Below are positions 8,150 to 18,014 of a DNA stretch of 60,281 nt, in pieces. Below the pieces are notes generated by a model that was not told the origin of the DNA, searched no databases, and saw nothing but the letters and a program-made list of their open reading frames with translations. The first letter of the stretch is position 1; each line of letters opens with the position of its first letter. The position numbers and the translations under genes are program-made. Source of the DNA: Bacillota bacterium (lineage in GTDB: Bacteria > Bacillota > Clostridia > Oscillospirales > Ruminococcaceae); the NCBI GenBank assembly GCA_023388515.1, contig JAEWGD010000043.1, positions 1 to 60,281 on the forward strand. Direction: 5' to 3'.

Positions 8150-9586
8150 ATGAGATTACATGAACTACTTAAAGGCATTACAAAAACAGACATACCAGAT
8201 ATGGACATCACTTTTATTACGGATAACTCTAGGAAAGTGGATGTAGGAAGTCTGTTTGTATGCATCAAGGGTGAAAACTTTGATGGACACTCTGTTGCAG
8301 CAGAAATGCTTGAAAAGGGTGCAGCAGCCGTTGTTGTACAGACTGATTTAGGACTTGAAAGACAGATTTTAGTTTCAGATACAAGAGAGGCATATGGTGA
8401 AATATGTGCTGCATGGTTTGGTCACCCTGAAAAGAAGCTTAATTTAATAGGTATCACAGGTACTAATGGTAAGACGACAATAGCTAATGTTGTAAAACAT
8501 ATTCTAACACAGAATGGCTATAAGGTTGGACTTGTTGGAACAATTCAGAATGAAATTGGTGATGAAGCAGTTCATACAAATAATACCACACCTTTGACAT
8601 TTGAGTTGATGGAGCTATTTAGTAAAATGGTTGATGCAGGCTGTGAGTATGCAGTTTTAGAGGTTTCATCATTTGGACTTGTACAAAAGCGAATAGGCCC
8701 TGCACATTTTAAAGTAGCTTTATTTACAAATCTTACTCAAGACCATTTAGATTATCATAAAAGTATGGAGGAGTATTACAAGGCAAAGCGTATGCTTTTT
8801 GATATTTGTGATGTAGCTTTGTGCAGTACAGATGATGAGTATGGGCAAAGATTATTTAATGAAATAACTTGTGAAAAATATAGTTATAGTATCTCAAAAA
8901 AAGCTGATTACTATGCTGATGTAGTTAAAATTAGGCCAGATGAAACAAGCTTTTGGTTCTGTGAGAGAGAAAAATCTCATAATGTTACTATGAGGATGAC
9001 AGGGCAATTTAATGTTTCAAACATAACTGGTGCAATTGGCATTTGCCTTAATCTTGGGTTGGATGTTGATGATATTTTAAAGGCAGTTGCTGATTATAAG
9101 GGTGTAAGAGGAAGATGTGAGGTTATACCAACTGGGCGAGATTTTTCTGTTATTTGTGATTACGCACATACGCCCGATGCGATAGAAAATATTTTACAGA
9201 GTGTGCGTACCTACACGGAGGGAAAGTTAATTTGTCTTTTTGGATGTGGTGGTAACAGGGATAAGACTAAAAGACCAAAAATGGCAAAGGCAGCCGCTAA
9301 GTATGCAGATATACTTATAATTACTTCTGACAATCCTAGAGATGAAAATCCTAGTAAAATAATTGATGATATTTTAGTTGGAATTGAGGATATAGATATA
9401 TCATATGAAACAATTATTGATAGAAGTGAAGCGATTTATCGTGCTTTGGAAATAGCGAGAAAAGGGGATATTATCGTACTTGCTGGCAAAGGGCATGAGG
9501 ACTATCAAGTATTAGCTAATGATGTTCATATTCATCTTGATGAACGTGAAGTTGTAAAAGAGGGGTTAAAACTGCTCGGATATTAA
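8150..9586 (+). CDS. murE: UDP-MurNAc-tripeptide synthetase MurE
   Basis: The 478-residue Mur ligase adds the third stem-peptide residue in the cytoplasm. The ATP-binding GITGTNGKTT lies near residue 101-110, and the substrate loop SDNPRDENP near 392 carries the DNPR signature of meso-diaminopimelate-adding enzymes. The sequence therefore predicts a DAP-type peptidoglycan rather than a lysine type. It starts 23 bases after the PBP gene with a GGGGTG ribosome site and is followed by murF. Confidence 0.95.
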   Translation: MRLHELLKGITKTDIPDMDITFITDNSRKVDVGSLFVCIKGENFDGHSVAAEMLEKGAAAVVVQTDLGLERQILVSDTREAYGEICAAWFGHPEKKLNLIGITGTNGKTTIANVVKHILTQNGYKVGLVGTIQNEIGDEAVHTNNTTPLTFELMELFSKMVDAGCEYAVLEVSSFGLVQKRIGPAHFKVALFTNLTQDHLDYHKSMEEYYKAKRMLFDICDVALCSTDDEYGQRLFNEITCEKYSYSISKKADYYADVVKIRPDETSFWFCEREKSHNVTMRMTGQFNVSNITGAIGICLNLGLDVDDILKAVADYKGVRGRCEVIPTGRDFSVICDYAHTPDAIENILQSVRTYTEGKLICLFGCGGNRDKTKRPKMAKAAAKYADILIITSDNPRDENPSKIIDDILVGIEDIDISYETIIDRSEAIYRALEIARKGDIIVLAGKGHEDYQVLANDVHIHLDEREVVKEGLKLLGY

Positions 9587-9612
9587 CCTAGTTTAAGGAG
9601 AAGTTGCTTTTT

Positions 9613-10971
9613 ATGGAGAAAATTTTGCTTTCAGATATAGCAAAGGCAGTTGGTGGAATAATAAGTATTGAGGCAAATATAACTGAAATCTGCACGGATA
9701 CAAGGCAGTTAAGCGATGGTTGTTTATTTTTAGCAATTCGTGGAGATAGGTTTGATGGGCATGATTTTGTTTCTTATGCCTTTGAAAAGGGTGCAGTGGC
9801 AGCTATAACTGAAAATCAAATTGAAAATTATCCATGCATAGTCGTGAAGGATACAAGAAAAGCATTTCTTGACCTTGCAAAATATTATAGAAAGCTATTT
9901 AACCTTACGTTAGTGGGAGTTACTGGAAGTGTTGGCAAAACTACGACAAAAGAAATGATAGCTTTAGTTTTATCGGAGAAATATACTACGCTTAAAACTG
10001 AGGGAAATCTTAACAATGAGATAGGGTTGCCAAAGACGCTTTTGGGCATTAATAAAGAGCATAAGGCAGCAGTTATAGAAATGGGTATGTCTGATTTTGG
10101 GGAGATAGAACGTCTTTCGGATACAGCAATGCCTACAATTAGTGTTATAACAAATATTGGATTTTCACATATAGAAAACCTTAAAACTCAAGAGGGTATA
10201 CTTAAAGCTAAGCTTGAAATTCTTTCGGGTATGAGCGAAGATGCACCACTTGTTGTTAATGCTGATGATAAGCTTTTGAACACGCTGAAAGGCACGTTAA
10301 ATCGTACTGTGTTCACATATGGAATTGAAAATAAAACGGCTGATTATTTAGCTGAAAGCATTCATGAGGGAAATGAGAGTACAGCTTTTACTGTGAAATA
10401 TCAAGAGAAAGCTGTTGAAATCACATTGCCATGTATTGGAAGGCATAATATACTAAATGCACTTTCAGCCTTTTGTATTGGAATAAATTCTGGGGTTAGT
10501 GAGGCTGAAATAGTCAATGCTCTAAAAAAATACAAGCCTAACGGGCTTAGGCAGAACATAGTTAAAAAAGGTGAGCAGACTATAATTATTGACTGCTACA
10601 ACGCAAGTCCTGATTCTATGAAAGCATCACTATCGGTTTTGCTACAAATCAAAGCTGAAAATAATGGACGAAAGATTGCTGTTCTAGGCGATATGCTTGA
10701 GTTAGGAGCAATGTCTAAGCAGTTGCATGAAAATGTAGGAAAGCTATCTGAAATGGCTGATGTGGATAAACTTTTTACTTATGGAAAAGAGTCAGCTTAT
10801 ATTGCAGAAAAGGCACAGGATTTAGGAGTGGAAACATTTCACACTGATGATAAAATAAAGCTTATTAATGCACTCAAAGCATACCTTAAAGTTGATGATG
10901 TGGTTTTGTTTAAGGGGAGCAGAGGAATGCGTTTAGAGGAAGTAATCGATGGACTATATGGTATAAATTAG
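9613..10971 (+). CDS. murF: UDP-MurNAc-tripeptide--D-Ala-D-Ala ligase MurF
   Basis: The 452-residue ligase adds D-Ala-D-Ala to the UDP-MurNAc tripeptide. The P-loop GVTGSVGKTTTKEM is near residue 103-116, and NLNNEIGLP and DCYNASPDSMKASL are characteristic. An in-frame TTG at 9604 is only three bases after AAGGAG, so the ATG at 9613 is the better start. It lies between murE and mraY in tight operon spacing. Confidence 0.95.
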   Translation: MEKILLSDIAKAVGGIISIEANITEICTDTRQLSDGCLFLAIRGDRFDGHDFVSYAFEKGAVAAITENQIENYPCIVVKDTRKAFLDLAKYYRKLFNLTLVGVTGSVGKTTTKEMIALVLSEKYTTLKTEGNLNNEIGLPKTLLGINKEHKAAVIEMGMSDFGEIERLSDTAMPTISVITNIGFSHIENLKTQEGILKAKLEILSGMSEDAPLVVNADDKLLNTLKGTLNRTVFTYGIENKTADYLAESIHEGNESTAFTVKYQEKAVEITLPCIGRHNILNALSAFCIGINSGVSEAEIVNALKKYKPNGLRQNIVKKGEQTIIIDCYNASPDSMKASLSVLLQIKAENNGRKIAVLGDMLELGAMSKQLHENVGKLSEMADVDKLFTYGKESAYIAEKAQDLGVETFHTDDKIKLINALKAYLKVDDVVLFKGSRGMRLEEVIDGLYGIN

Positions 10972-10986
10972 GGGGATGCAAACTAA

Positions 10987-11991
10987 ATGCTACATTTGTG
11001 GATAAATATAGCGATTGCGATAGTTTCATTTGCGATTGCAGCTTTAATAGGCGTTGTATTAGTGCCTTATCTGAAAAAAATTCATTTTGGGCAGACAATA
11101 TTAGAGATAGGACCAAAATGGCATAAATCAAAACAGGGAACACCTATCATGGGTGGATTTATGTTTATAATAAGTAGTATTATTGCTACAATAATTGGGT
11201 ATATTATTTACAGGGAAAAATATCTTGATATAACTAATTCAGAAACAACAACAAATGCATTAAGGCTTTTGGCTTGTATAGTTTTCTCGATTTTATTTTC
11301 GGCAATAGGCTTTGCAGATGATTATATTAAGGCGGTGAAAAAGCAGAATTTAGGGCTTAATGCAAAACAGAAGATGTTGTTTCAGTTTTTGCTTTCAGCA
11401 GCATTTTTGTCAGTGTTATATTCGTTGGGGGACACCTCAACAGAAATTGATTTAATATTTACAAAGCTGGACTTTGGACTTTTTTATTATCCAATAATGC
11501 TTTTGTTTATGATTTTTCTTACAAATGCTGTTAACCTTACAGATGGGGTTGATGGCTTGTGTGGAACGGTTACATTAGTTGCGATGCTTGCATTAACAGT
11601 GATATGTTCACTTATGAAGTTACATGAAATTTCATTTTTTGCAATAGCAATTGCAGGTGGCTGTTTAGGATTTTTATTGTGGAATTTATATCCAGCCAAA
11701 TGCTTTATGGGCGATACTGGCTCAATGTTTTTAGGTGGGGCATTTGTGGCAATAGGTTTAACAACTCATGGTCATATGCTTATGGTTTTGATTGGAATTA
11801 TCTATGTATGTGAGGCGTTATCAGTTGTTTTACAGGTTATAAGCTTTAAGACAACGGGAAAACGAATATTTAAAATGTCACCTATTCATCATCATTTCGA
11901 GATGATAGGGTTTAGTGAATATAAGATTGTAATTACATTTTCTCTAATAGGCTTAGTTGCTGGAGCGATTGCAGTCCTAACGAAAATATAG
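10987..11991 (+). CDS. mraY: phospho-MurNAc-pentapeptide transferase MraY
   Basis: The 334-residue polytopic membrane enzyme makes lipid I from UDP-MurNAc-pentapeptide and undecaprenyl phosphate. Family motifs include KQGTPIMGG, the metal-binding FADDYIK, NAVNLTDGVDGL, FMGDTGSMFLGG and the C-terminal MSPIHHHFE. About ten hydrophobic segments are present. In Bacillus murD follows mraY; here ftsW follows directly. Confidence 0.97.
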   Translation: MLHLWINIAIAIVSFAIAALIGVVLVPYLKKIHFGQTILEIGPKWHKSKQGTPIMGGFMFIISSIIATIIGYIIYREKYLDITNSETTTNALRLLACIVFSILFSAIGFADDYIKAVKKQNLGLNAKQKMLFQFLLSAAFLSVLYSLGDTSTEIDLIFTKLDFGLFYYPIMLLFMIFLTNAVNLTDGVDGLCGTVTLVAMLALTVICSLMKLHEISFFAIAIAGGCLGFLLWNLYPAKCFMGDTGSMFLGGAFVAIGLTTHGHMLMVLIGIIYVCEALSVVLQVISFKTTGKRIFKMSPIHHHFEMIGFSEYKIVITFSLIGLVAGAIAVLTKI

Positions 11992-12018
11992 CGACTAATC
12001 AAAGTGGGAGGTGCTGAC

Positions 12019-13215
12019 ATGGCAGAACGAACTAGGAAAAGTACAAATAATATACAAATGAAAAACTCTACTACACAAAAACTAAAGATGCCACGAAAGC
12101 GATATGGAGAAATAGATTTACCCTTTTTCCTAATTATAATGACACTTCTTGTTATGGGAATAGTTATGATGTTTTCAGCAAGCTATGCAACAGCAGTAGA
12201 TAGTGGTTTACCAGGTTCATATTATGCAGCTAAGCAGATAAAGATGGCGGCTGTTGGACTTGTAGCTATGTTCGTGCTATCATATATCGACTATCATAAG
12301 TATGCGAAAGCTTGGGTGGCAGTTGGTGCATATCTAGGTAGTGTCACACTTCTTGTGATGGTGCTTGTAATGGGTGCAGAGGAGAATGGAGCAAAAAGAT
12401 GGCTTGTAATAGCTGGACAGAACTTTCAACCATCAGAATTAGTTAAGTTTGCAATTATAATTACATTTTCATATTTCATAACAAAGCAATATAACCGTAT
12501 GCAAAAATTCAGCGTAGGAATATTACCTTTTATGACGATGCTTGGGATTATTGCGTTACTAATGATGATGCAACCCCATCTTTCGGGAACGATATTGATT
12601 TGCATTATTGGTGTAACACTTATGTTTGTTGGTGGAGTGAAGTTTACCCACCTTCTTGGAACAGGTATTGTAGGTGTTGTAGGTATGTTAGGACTTATTT
12701 TTTATAAGATTGAAAATGAGGGATTCACTTATTTTGAGAAAAGAATACAATCATGGCGTGACCCTTTTGCTGATGTTTCTGACGCAACATATCAAACCTG
12801 TCAATCACTTATTGCAATTGGTTCAGGTGGACTTTTTGGTTTGGGATTAGGAGAATCAAGGCAGAAATATATGTATCTCCCAGAAACGAAAAATGACTTT
12901 GTTTTTGCGATTATCTGCGAAGAATTGGGCTTTATCGGAGCAGTAACAGTAATACTTTTATTTGTTTTATTTGTGTTTAGGGGTCTTTATATTTCATCAA
13001 AAGCACCTGATAAATTTGGTATGCTTGTAGCAGTTGGACTTACTGTTCAAATTGGAATACAAGCCTTTTTAAATATAGCAGTTGTGAGTAATTTGATACC
13101 AAATACAGGAATAAGTTTGCCGTTTTTCAGTTATGGAGGAACAGCACTAGTCATGCAGTTGGCACAAATGGGTGTACTGCTAAATATTTCAAGACAGGCA
13201 ACGCTTGAGAGTTAA
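12019..13215 (+). CDS. ftsW: SEDS lipid II polymerase FtsW/SpoVE
   Basis: The 398-residue protein has a 35-residue basic cytoplasmic N-terminus and about ten membrane segments with SEDS landmarks GAKRWL, FQPSELVKFA, LPETKNDFVFAI and the C-terminal LPFFSYGG. It polymerises lipid II together with its cognate class B PBP, encoded earlier in the same operon. A GTG at 12004 is in frame, but GGGAGG precedes the ATG at 12019 by the right distance. Confidence 0.94.
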   Translation: MAERTRKSTNNIQMKNSTTQKLKMPRKRYGEIDLPFFLIIMTLLVMGIVMMFSASYATAVDSGLPGSYYAAKQIKMAAVGLVAMFVLSYIDYHKYAKAWVAVGAYLGSVTLLVMVLVMGAEENGAKRWLVIAGQNFQPSELVKFAIIITFSYFITKQYNRMQKFSVGILPFMTMLGIIALLMMMQPHLSGTILICIIGVTLMFVGGVKFTHLLGTGIVGVVGMLGLIFYKIENEGFTYFEKRIQSWRDPFADVSDATYQTCQSLIAIGSGGLFGLGLGESRQKYMYLPETKNDFVFAIICEELGFIGAVTVILLFVLFVFRGLYISSKAPDKFGMLVAVGLTVQIGIQAFLNIAVVSNLIPNTGISLPFFSYGGTALVMQLAQMGVLLNISRQATLES

Positions 13216-13270
13216 TAATGAAAACAACTTATATTTTATATAGATTTGCAGAAATTTTAGGAGGTGATTT

Positions 13271-14407
13271 ATGAAAGTTTTAATTGCAGGAGGAGGTACG
13301 GGAGGACATATAAACCCAGCACTTGCGATTGCGTCAATAATAAAGGAGCATGAACCGAATGCTGAATTTTTGTTTGCAGGAACACCTTCTGGAATGGAGG
13401 CAAAGTTAATTCCTGATGCTGGATATAATTTTGCGTCTATTAAAGTAAAAGGATTTCAGCGTAAAATTACATTGAAAAATATAAAAAGAAACTGTGATGC
13501 AGTGTTTTGTCTTTTTACATCGGACAAAAGAGCGGGCGAAATAATTAAGGATTTTAATCCCGATATAGCAATAGGTACAGGTGGTTATGTAAGTGGTCCT
13601 ATAATTAGAAAGGCTGCAAAGCTAGGGATACCAACAGCAATTCATGAGGCGAACGCTTATCCAGGCGTAACAACAAAGCTTTTGTCAAAGGAAGTGGATA
13701 AGGTTATGCTTACGGTTGAGGAAGCTGTAAAATACATGGATAAGGATATAGATTATGTTGTTACAGGACTTCCTGTTCGTGAGGGAATTGCCAAAAAAAC
13801 AAGGGAACAGGCAAGAAAGCAACTTGGATTTGATGACGGTATGTGCATACTTTCCTTTGGTGGAAGTCTTGGTGCTGGCTGTATCAATGAAACGATGGCA
13901 GATGTAATCGAATGGCATAGTAAAGATGGCTTGGCTATCAATCATATTCATGGCTATGGTGGAATGGGTAAGGAGTCTTTCCCAAAAGCTATGGTGGAGA
14001 AAAAAGTTGATTTATCAAGTAAAAGATTGAGGATTAGCGAGTATATTAACGATATGGATGTATGCCTTGCTGCTGCTGATTTAGTTATATGTCGTGCAGG
14101 AGCATCTACACTTGCTGAACTTCAAGAAATGGGTAGGGCATCAATTTTGATACCATCGCCTATTGTTGCTGGAAACCATCAGTTGTATAACGCCAATGTA
14201 TTAGGTAAGGCTGGTGCGGCAATAGTTATTGAGCAGAAAAATGCAACAAGTGAGGATATGATTAATAAAGTCGAGGAACTTTATAATAACAGAGATAAAT
14301 TAAAGAGTATGTCCCAAAACGCTGGCAAGCTTGCTATAAGAGATACAAAAGAGAGAATATACAAGGTTATCAGCGAGTTGGTAAATTCCAAAAAGAAAAA
14401 GAAATGA
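13271..14407 (+). CDS. murG: lipid II synthase MurG
   Basis: The 378-residue GT-B glycosyltransferase adds GlcNAc to lipid I on the inner membrane face. The N-terminal glycine loop AGGGTGGHINPALAIA is at residues 6-21. GTGGYVSGP and the donor-site CRAGASTLAEL match the family. An AGGAGGTG ribosome site precedes the ATG. The lysine-rich C-terminal tail (KKKKK) is slightly longer than usual. Confidence 0.95.
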   Translation: MKVLIAGGGTGGHINPALAIASIIKEHEPNAEFLFAGTPSGMEAKLIPDAGYNFASIKVKGFQRKITLKNIKRNCDAVFCLFTSDKRAGEIIKDFNPDIAIGTGGYVSGPIIRKAAKLGIPTAIHEANAYPGVTTKLLSKEVDKVMLTVEEAVKYMDKDIDYVVTGLPVREGIAKKTREQARKQLGFDDGMCILSFGGSLGAGCINETMADVIEWHSKDGLAINHIHGYGGMGKESFPKAMVEKKVDLSSKRLRISEYINDMDVCLAAADLVICRAGASTLAELQEMGRASILIPSPIVAGNHQLYNANVLGKAGAAIVIEQKNATSEDMINKVEELYNNRDKLKSMSQNAGKLAIRDTKERIYKVISELVNSKKKKK

Positions 14408-14458
14408 CTAAAACGAGCGTTATAAATATATAGATAACAGAAATTCACCTAAAACTGC

Positions 14459-14494
14459 CCTAAAGCATAGTATGTCATGTAAAATGCTTTAAGG
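14459..14494 (+). promoter_or_regulatory. hairpin covering the murA ribosome binding site
   Basis: CCTAAAGCAT (14459-14468) can pair with ATGCTTTAAGG (14484-14494) with one bulged A. The 3' arm contains the AAGG of the murA Shine-Dalgarno sequence. If formed in the mRNA it would mask the ribosome site, so it may tune murA translation. No ligand-binding fold is recognised. Confidence 0.4.
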
Positions 14495-14504
14495 TGGTGT
14501 GAAG

Positions 14505-15764
14505 ATGCGAAAACAGAAGCTAATAGTTAATGGTGGTACAAAAATAAGTGGTGAAATTAGGTTACAAGGTGCAAAAAACAGTGCACTTCCGATTTTGGTG
14601 GCATCAATGTTATGCGATGGCCAATCAACAATAACAAATTGCCCTAGATTAAGCGATGTATTTGCGACTTGTAGGATACTCAAACATTTAGGCTGTGTGT
14701 GTGATATTGATGGGCATAATATTTCAATTAAAAGTAGTGGGAATCATGGACATATTATTCCCGATGAGATGATGAGGGAAATGCGTTCTTCAATCGTGTT
14801 TTTAGGTGCGATGTTGGGAAAAACGCATGAGTGTTCGCTTTCTTATCCTGGTGGCTGTGAGTTAGGTCCTAGACCGATTGATATGCATTTGTCAGCGTTT
14901 AGAAAGATGGGCGTATGTATTAAGGAAAAGCACGGCATACTTGATTGTAGGGCTGAAAACGGGCTAAAAGGTGCTAATATCACGCTGAATTTTCCGTCAG
15001 TGGGAGCTACGGAGAATATAATGCTTGCGGCAGTCCTTGCCTGTGGAGAAACAGTTATTAGGAATGCGGCGAGAGAACCAGAAATTGTCGATTTAGCTTG
15101 CTACCTCAATAAATGTGGTGCTAGAATTAGGGGTGCAGGCGATAGCACGATATGTATATGCGGTGTTAAAAAGCTAACTGGTTGTGAATACAGGGTAATG
15201 CCCGATAGAATTGCTGCTGCTACATATATTTCTGCTGCAGCGTTAACAAACGGAGAGATTACGATTAAAGATATTAGACCAACTGATATTGATTCCTTTA
15301 TTATGTTATTTGAGCAGATGGGGTGCCATATTTATACATATGCGAACAATATACACCTTAATGCCAAAAAGCCATTAAAACCTGTTAGAATAATTAAAAC
15401 AATGCCTTATCCTGGGTTTCCTACTGATGCACAGGCAGTAACGATGGCGGCATTGTGTAAAGCTAAAGGTACTAGCGTTTTTGAGGAAAATATTTTCGAG
15501 AACAGATACAGGCACGTTGATGAACTGCTTCGTATGGGTGCAAATATAAAAGTAGTCGGTAAAGCTGCAATAGTTGAGGGTGTCGATAAGCTATACGGAG
15601 CAAAGGTTACTGCAACTGACTTGCGTGGAGGGGCTGCTTTGGTAATTGCAGCAATAGGTGCTGAGGGAATAACTGAAATAAGCGATATTAAACATATTGA
15701 TAGGGGTTATGACTCAATAGAAGACGTATTATCATCTATTGGTGGAAGAATTTATAGGGAATAA
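14505..15764 (+). CDS. murA: UDP-GlcNAc 1-carboxyvinyltransferase MurA
   Basis: The 419-residue enolpyruvyl transferase performs the first committed step of peptidoglycan synthesis with phosphoenolpyruvate. The active-site loop PGGCELGPRPIDMHL has its catalytic cysteine near residue 117, the target of fosfomycin in the family. The start region LIVNGGTKISGEIRLQGAKN is canonical. GTG at 14499 is too close to AAGGTGG, so ATG at 14505 is chosen. The ribosome site may be masked by a hairpin. Confidence 0.95.
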   Translation: MRKQKLIVNGGTKISGEIRLQGAKNSALPILVASMLCDGQSTITNCPRLSDVFATCRILKHLGCVCDIDGHNISIKSSGNHGHIIPDEMMREMRSSIVFLGAMLGKTHECSLSYPGGCELGPRPIDMHLSAFRKMGVCIKEKHGILDCRAENGLKGANITLNFPSVGATENIMLAAVLACGETVIRNAAREPEIVDLACYLNKCGARIRGAGDSTICICGVKKLTGCEYRVMPDRIAAATYISAAALTNGEITIKDIRPTDIDSFIMLFEQMGCHIYTYANNIHLNAKKPLKPVRIIKTMPYPGFPTDAQAVTMAALCKAKGTSVFEENIFENRYRHVDELLRMGANIKVVGKAAIVEGVDKLYGAKVTATDLRGGAALVIAAIGAEGITEISDIKHIDRGYDSIEDVLSSIGGRIYRE

Positions 15765-15794
15765 ACTCAGAGTTAACCCTGAGGGAGGATGAAA

Positions 15795-16697
15795 ATGAGG
15801 GATGTTGTAAAGACAAATGTGAAACGTCCTAACAGTAGTAAGCGATTAAGGCGACGTAGAAGAAACATGTCGGCTTACTATTTTTTGGTAATAATGCTTG
15901 TGGCAGGTGTTGGCTTATCATTATCGATGACATTTCTTTTCAATGTTAAAGAAATTCGGGTATCTGGAGCAACACAGTATTCGGTAGAAGAAATAGTCAA
16001 TGCCTCACAGGTTTATGCTGGTGATAATATGGTGAGGATGAAAAGTGATGAGGTAAAAAGTAAAATCTTAAGTTCGTTGATTTATATTGAAGATATTGAG
16101 ATTAAGAAAGCTTTTCCCGACGCTTTGGAGTTGAATGTAATTGCAAGTGTGCCTTATGCGAATATAGAATATGATGGTGGGTATATAATGGTGAGTCAAG
16201 AGGGCAAGATGCTTGAATCCATTCAAACTCCACAGGAAAACTTACTTACTGTAAAAGGCATTTCACCGATTGATACAACACTTGGCAAGCAGATTAATTC
16301 AGATGATGAGCAAAAGATTAGAATATATGATAGAATATGTGATGAGATTGAAAGTCAGGAAATAGTTAAGTTTGTTTCAATTGATTTAACTGATAAGTAT
16401 GAAATAAAAATGAATTATGATAATAGAATAGTTATTGAACTTGGTGATTGGACTGATATTTCATATAAGCTTGCGTATGTAAAAGGAGTGCTTGATGTAG
16501 AGGTTGCTGATAATGAAGAGGGATATTTTATTATGAGGGGCTCAAATGGAGCATCATTTATAAGCAAGGCTGATATGGCGAAGCATCAAGGCATAAATAT
16601 GGATGAAAGTGATGTTACAACACAATTTGGTGCAGAAACTAGCGTTGATACGGAAACAAGCACAGAAAATATAACATCAAATATCACAGTAAATTAA
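15795..16697 (+). CDS. ftsQ: cell division protein FtsQ/DivIB
   Basis: The 300-residue bitopic protein has a basic cytoplasmic N-terminus (RLRRRRRNM), a membrane helix (about 28-50), a POTRA domain (NVKEIRVSGATQYSVEEIV, about 54-120) and an FtsQ/DivIB beta domain. It links FtsL and the septal synthases in the divisome. The ATG at 15789 directly abuts GAGGGAGG, so the ATG six bases further on is preferred. Its threonine-rich C-terminal tail is probably disordered. Confidence 0.9.
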   Translation: MRDVVKTNVKRPNSSKRLRRRRRNMSAYYFLVIMLVAGVGLSLSMTFLFNVKEIRVSGATQYSVEEIVNASQVYAGDNMVRMKSDEVKSKILSSLIYIEDIEIKKAFPDALELNVIASVPYANIEYDGGYIMVSQEGKMLESIQTPQENLLTVKGISPIDTTLGKQINSDDEQKIRIYDRICDEIESQEIVKFVSIDLTDKYEIKMNYDNRIVIELGDWTDISYKLAYVKGVLDVEVADNEEGYFIMRGSNGASFISKADMAKHQGINMDESDVTTQFGAETSVDTETSTENITSNITVN

Positions 16698-16756
16698 TGG
16701 TGATAAATAAAAAATATAGCCTTATATACAAAAATAAAAAAAAAAGTATATTTTAC

Positions 16757-16788
16757 TTGAAATTAGATTGAAAGTATGATAATATAAT
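16757..16788 (+). promoter_or_regulatory. probable ftsZ promoter
   Basis: TTGAAA (16757-16762) is followed by an overlapping series of -10-like hexamers: GATAAT (16778-16783), TAATAT (17 bp spacing) and TATAAT (16783-16788). No single ideal pair is present, but the position after ftsQ fits an extra promoter for ftsZ, and a long leader (about 120 bases) would result. Confidence 0.45.
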
Positions 16789-16841
16789 AATAAGTATTGT
16801 TATGTATAAAAAACGTATTTAACTAGTCCATGTTTGCATGA

Positions 16842-16858
16842 TTAATGCCTGGCATTAA
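16842..16858. promoter_or_regulatory. palindrome in the ftsZ leader
   Basis: TTAATGCC-T-GGCATTAA is a perfect 8+8 inverted repeat about 55 bases upstream of the ftsZ start. The one-base centre suits a dimeric protein operator better than an RNA hairpin. No regulator is assigned. Confidence 0.45.
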
Positions 16859-16913
16859 ATGGAGCACATACAATGCAATATGGAGGATAATATAAATTAG
16901 GAGGAATTTTTAA

Positions 16914-17987
16914 ATGACAGGTTTTGTTTTTGAAAACGATGCATTTGATGATGTTAATATTAAGGTTATAGGTGTTGGTGGCGGTGGAGGAAACGCTCTA
17001 AATTGTATGGTTGATGCTGGGGTTCAAAACATCGAATACATAGCTGTAAATACAGATGCAAAAGCTTTAAATAATTCAATGGCAACTTCAAAAATTCAAA
17101 TAGGCTCAAAGCTTACTAGGGGCAGGGGTGCAGGTAATAGACCTGAGGTAGGCGAACGTTCAGCACAGGAAAACAAGGATGAAATACAGGCTATCTTAAA
17201 AGATGCTGATATGATATTTATTACTGCTGGAATGGGTGGCGGTACAGGTACTGGTGCTACTCCTGTTGTTGCACAAATTGCACAAGAAATGGGAATACTT
17301 ACAGTTGCAGTTGTAACAAAGCCTTTTGCTTTTGAAAGAGAACAGAAGATGTTACAGGCTGAGAGGGGTATTAGTGAATTAAAGAAATATGTTGATTCAC
17401 TGATTGTTATTCCGAACGAAAGACTTTTGGTTGGCGTGGATAAGCAAATGACAATGAAAGAATCTTTCTCGATGGCAGATAACATTTTAAAAACAGGTGT
17501 AAAGAGTATTTCTGATTTGATTGTAGAAGATGGCTATATTAACCTTGACTTCGCTGACGTATCTACAATCATGAAGGGTGCAGGGTATGCTCATATGGCT
17601 ATTGGTCATGGTTCTGGTAAGGATAAGGCAAGTGAGGCGGCTAAGTCAGTTATATCAAGTCCACTACTAGAAACATCAATTTCTGGAGCAAAAAGATTGC
17701 TTATCAATATCACTATGTCTGAGGATATACTTTCACAGGATGTTGATACAGCGACAAAGATGATTACAGATACAGCGGCAGATGGCGTAGAATTCATCTT
17801 TGGTACAGCATTTAAGGAAGATATGCAGGATGAGATGACGATTACTGTTATTGCAGCAGGTTTTGAAGATGAAGAAGAGGTTATTCAGATTGACAATCCA
17901 TTATTGAATATAGAAACTGGGATTTCTAATATGAATGATGAAGATGATTTGGATGCTATCTTTAAGATTTTAGATAACAAAAGATAA
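16914..17987 (+). CDS. ftsZ: cell division GTPase FtsZ
   Basis: The 357-residue tubulin homologue forms the Z ring. The GTP-binding signature GGGTGTGATPVVA is near residue 106-118, and the T7 loop NLDFADVSTIM is present. After the folded core the linker is very short and ends in DLDAIFKILDNKR, which probably acts as the C-terminal peptide bound by SepF or other anchors. No ftsA is nearby. AGGAGG precedes the ATG and a terminator follows the gene. Confidence 0.97.
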   Translation: MTGFVFENDAFDDVNIKVIGVGGGGGNALNCMVDAGVQNIEYIAVNTDAKALNNSMATSKIQIGSKLTRGRGAGNRPEVGERSAQENKDEIQAILKDADMIFITAGMGGGTGTGATPVVAQIAQEMGILTVAVVTKPFAFEREQKMLQAERGISELKKYVDSLIVIPNERLLVGVDKQMTMKESFSMADNILKTGVKSISDLIVEDGYINLDFADVSTIMKGAGYAHMAIGHGSGKDKASEAAKSVISSPLLETSISGAKRLLINITMSEDILSQDVDTATKMITDTAADGVEFIFGTAFKEDMQDEMTITVIAAGFEDEEEVIQIDNPLLNIETGISNMNDEDDLDAIFKILDNKR

Positions 17988-18014
17988 CTCATAAATTTGT
18001 GAGCTGAAAGCTTG

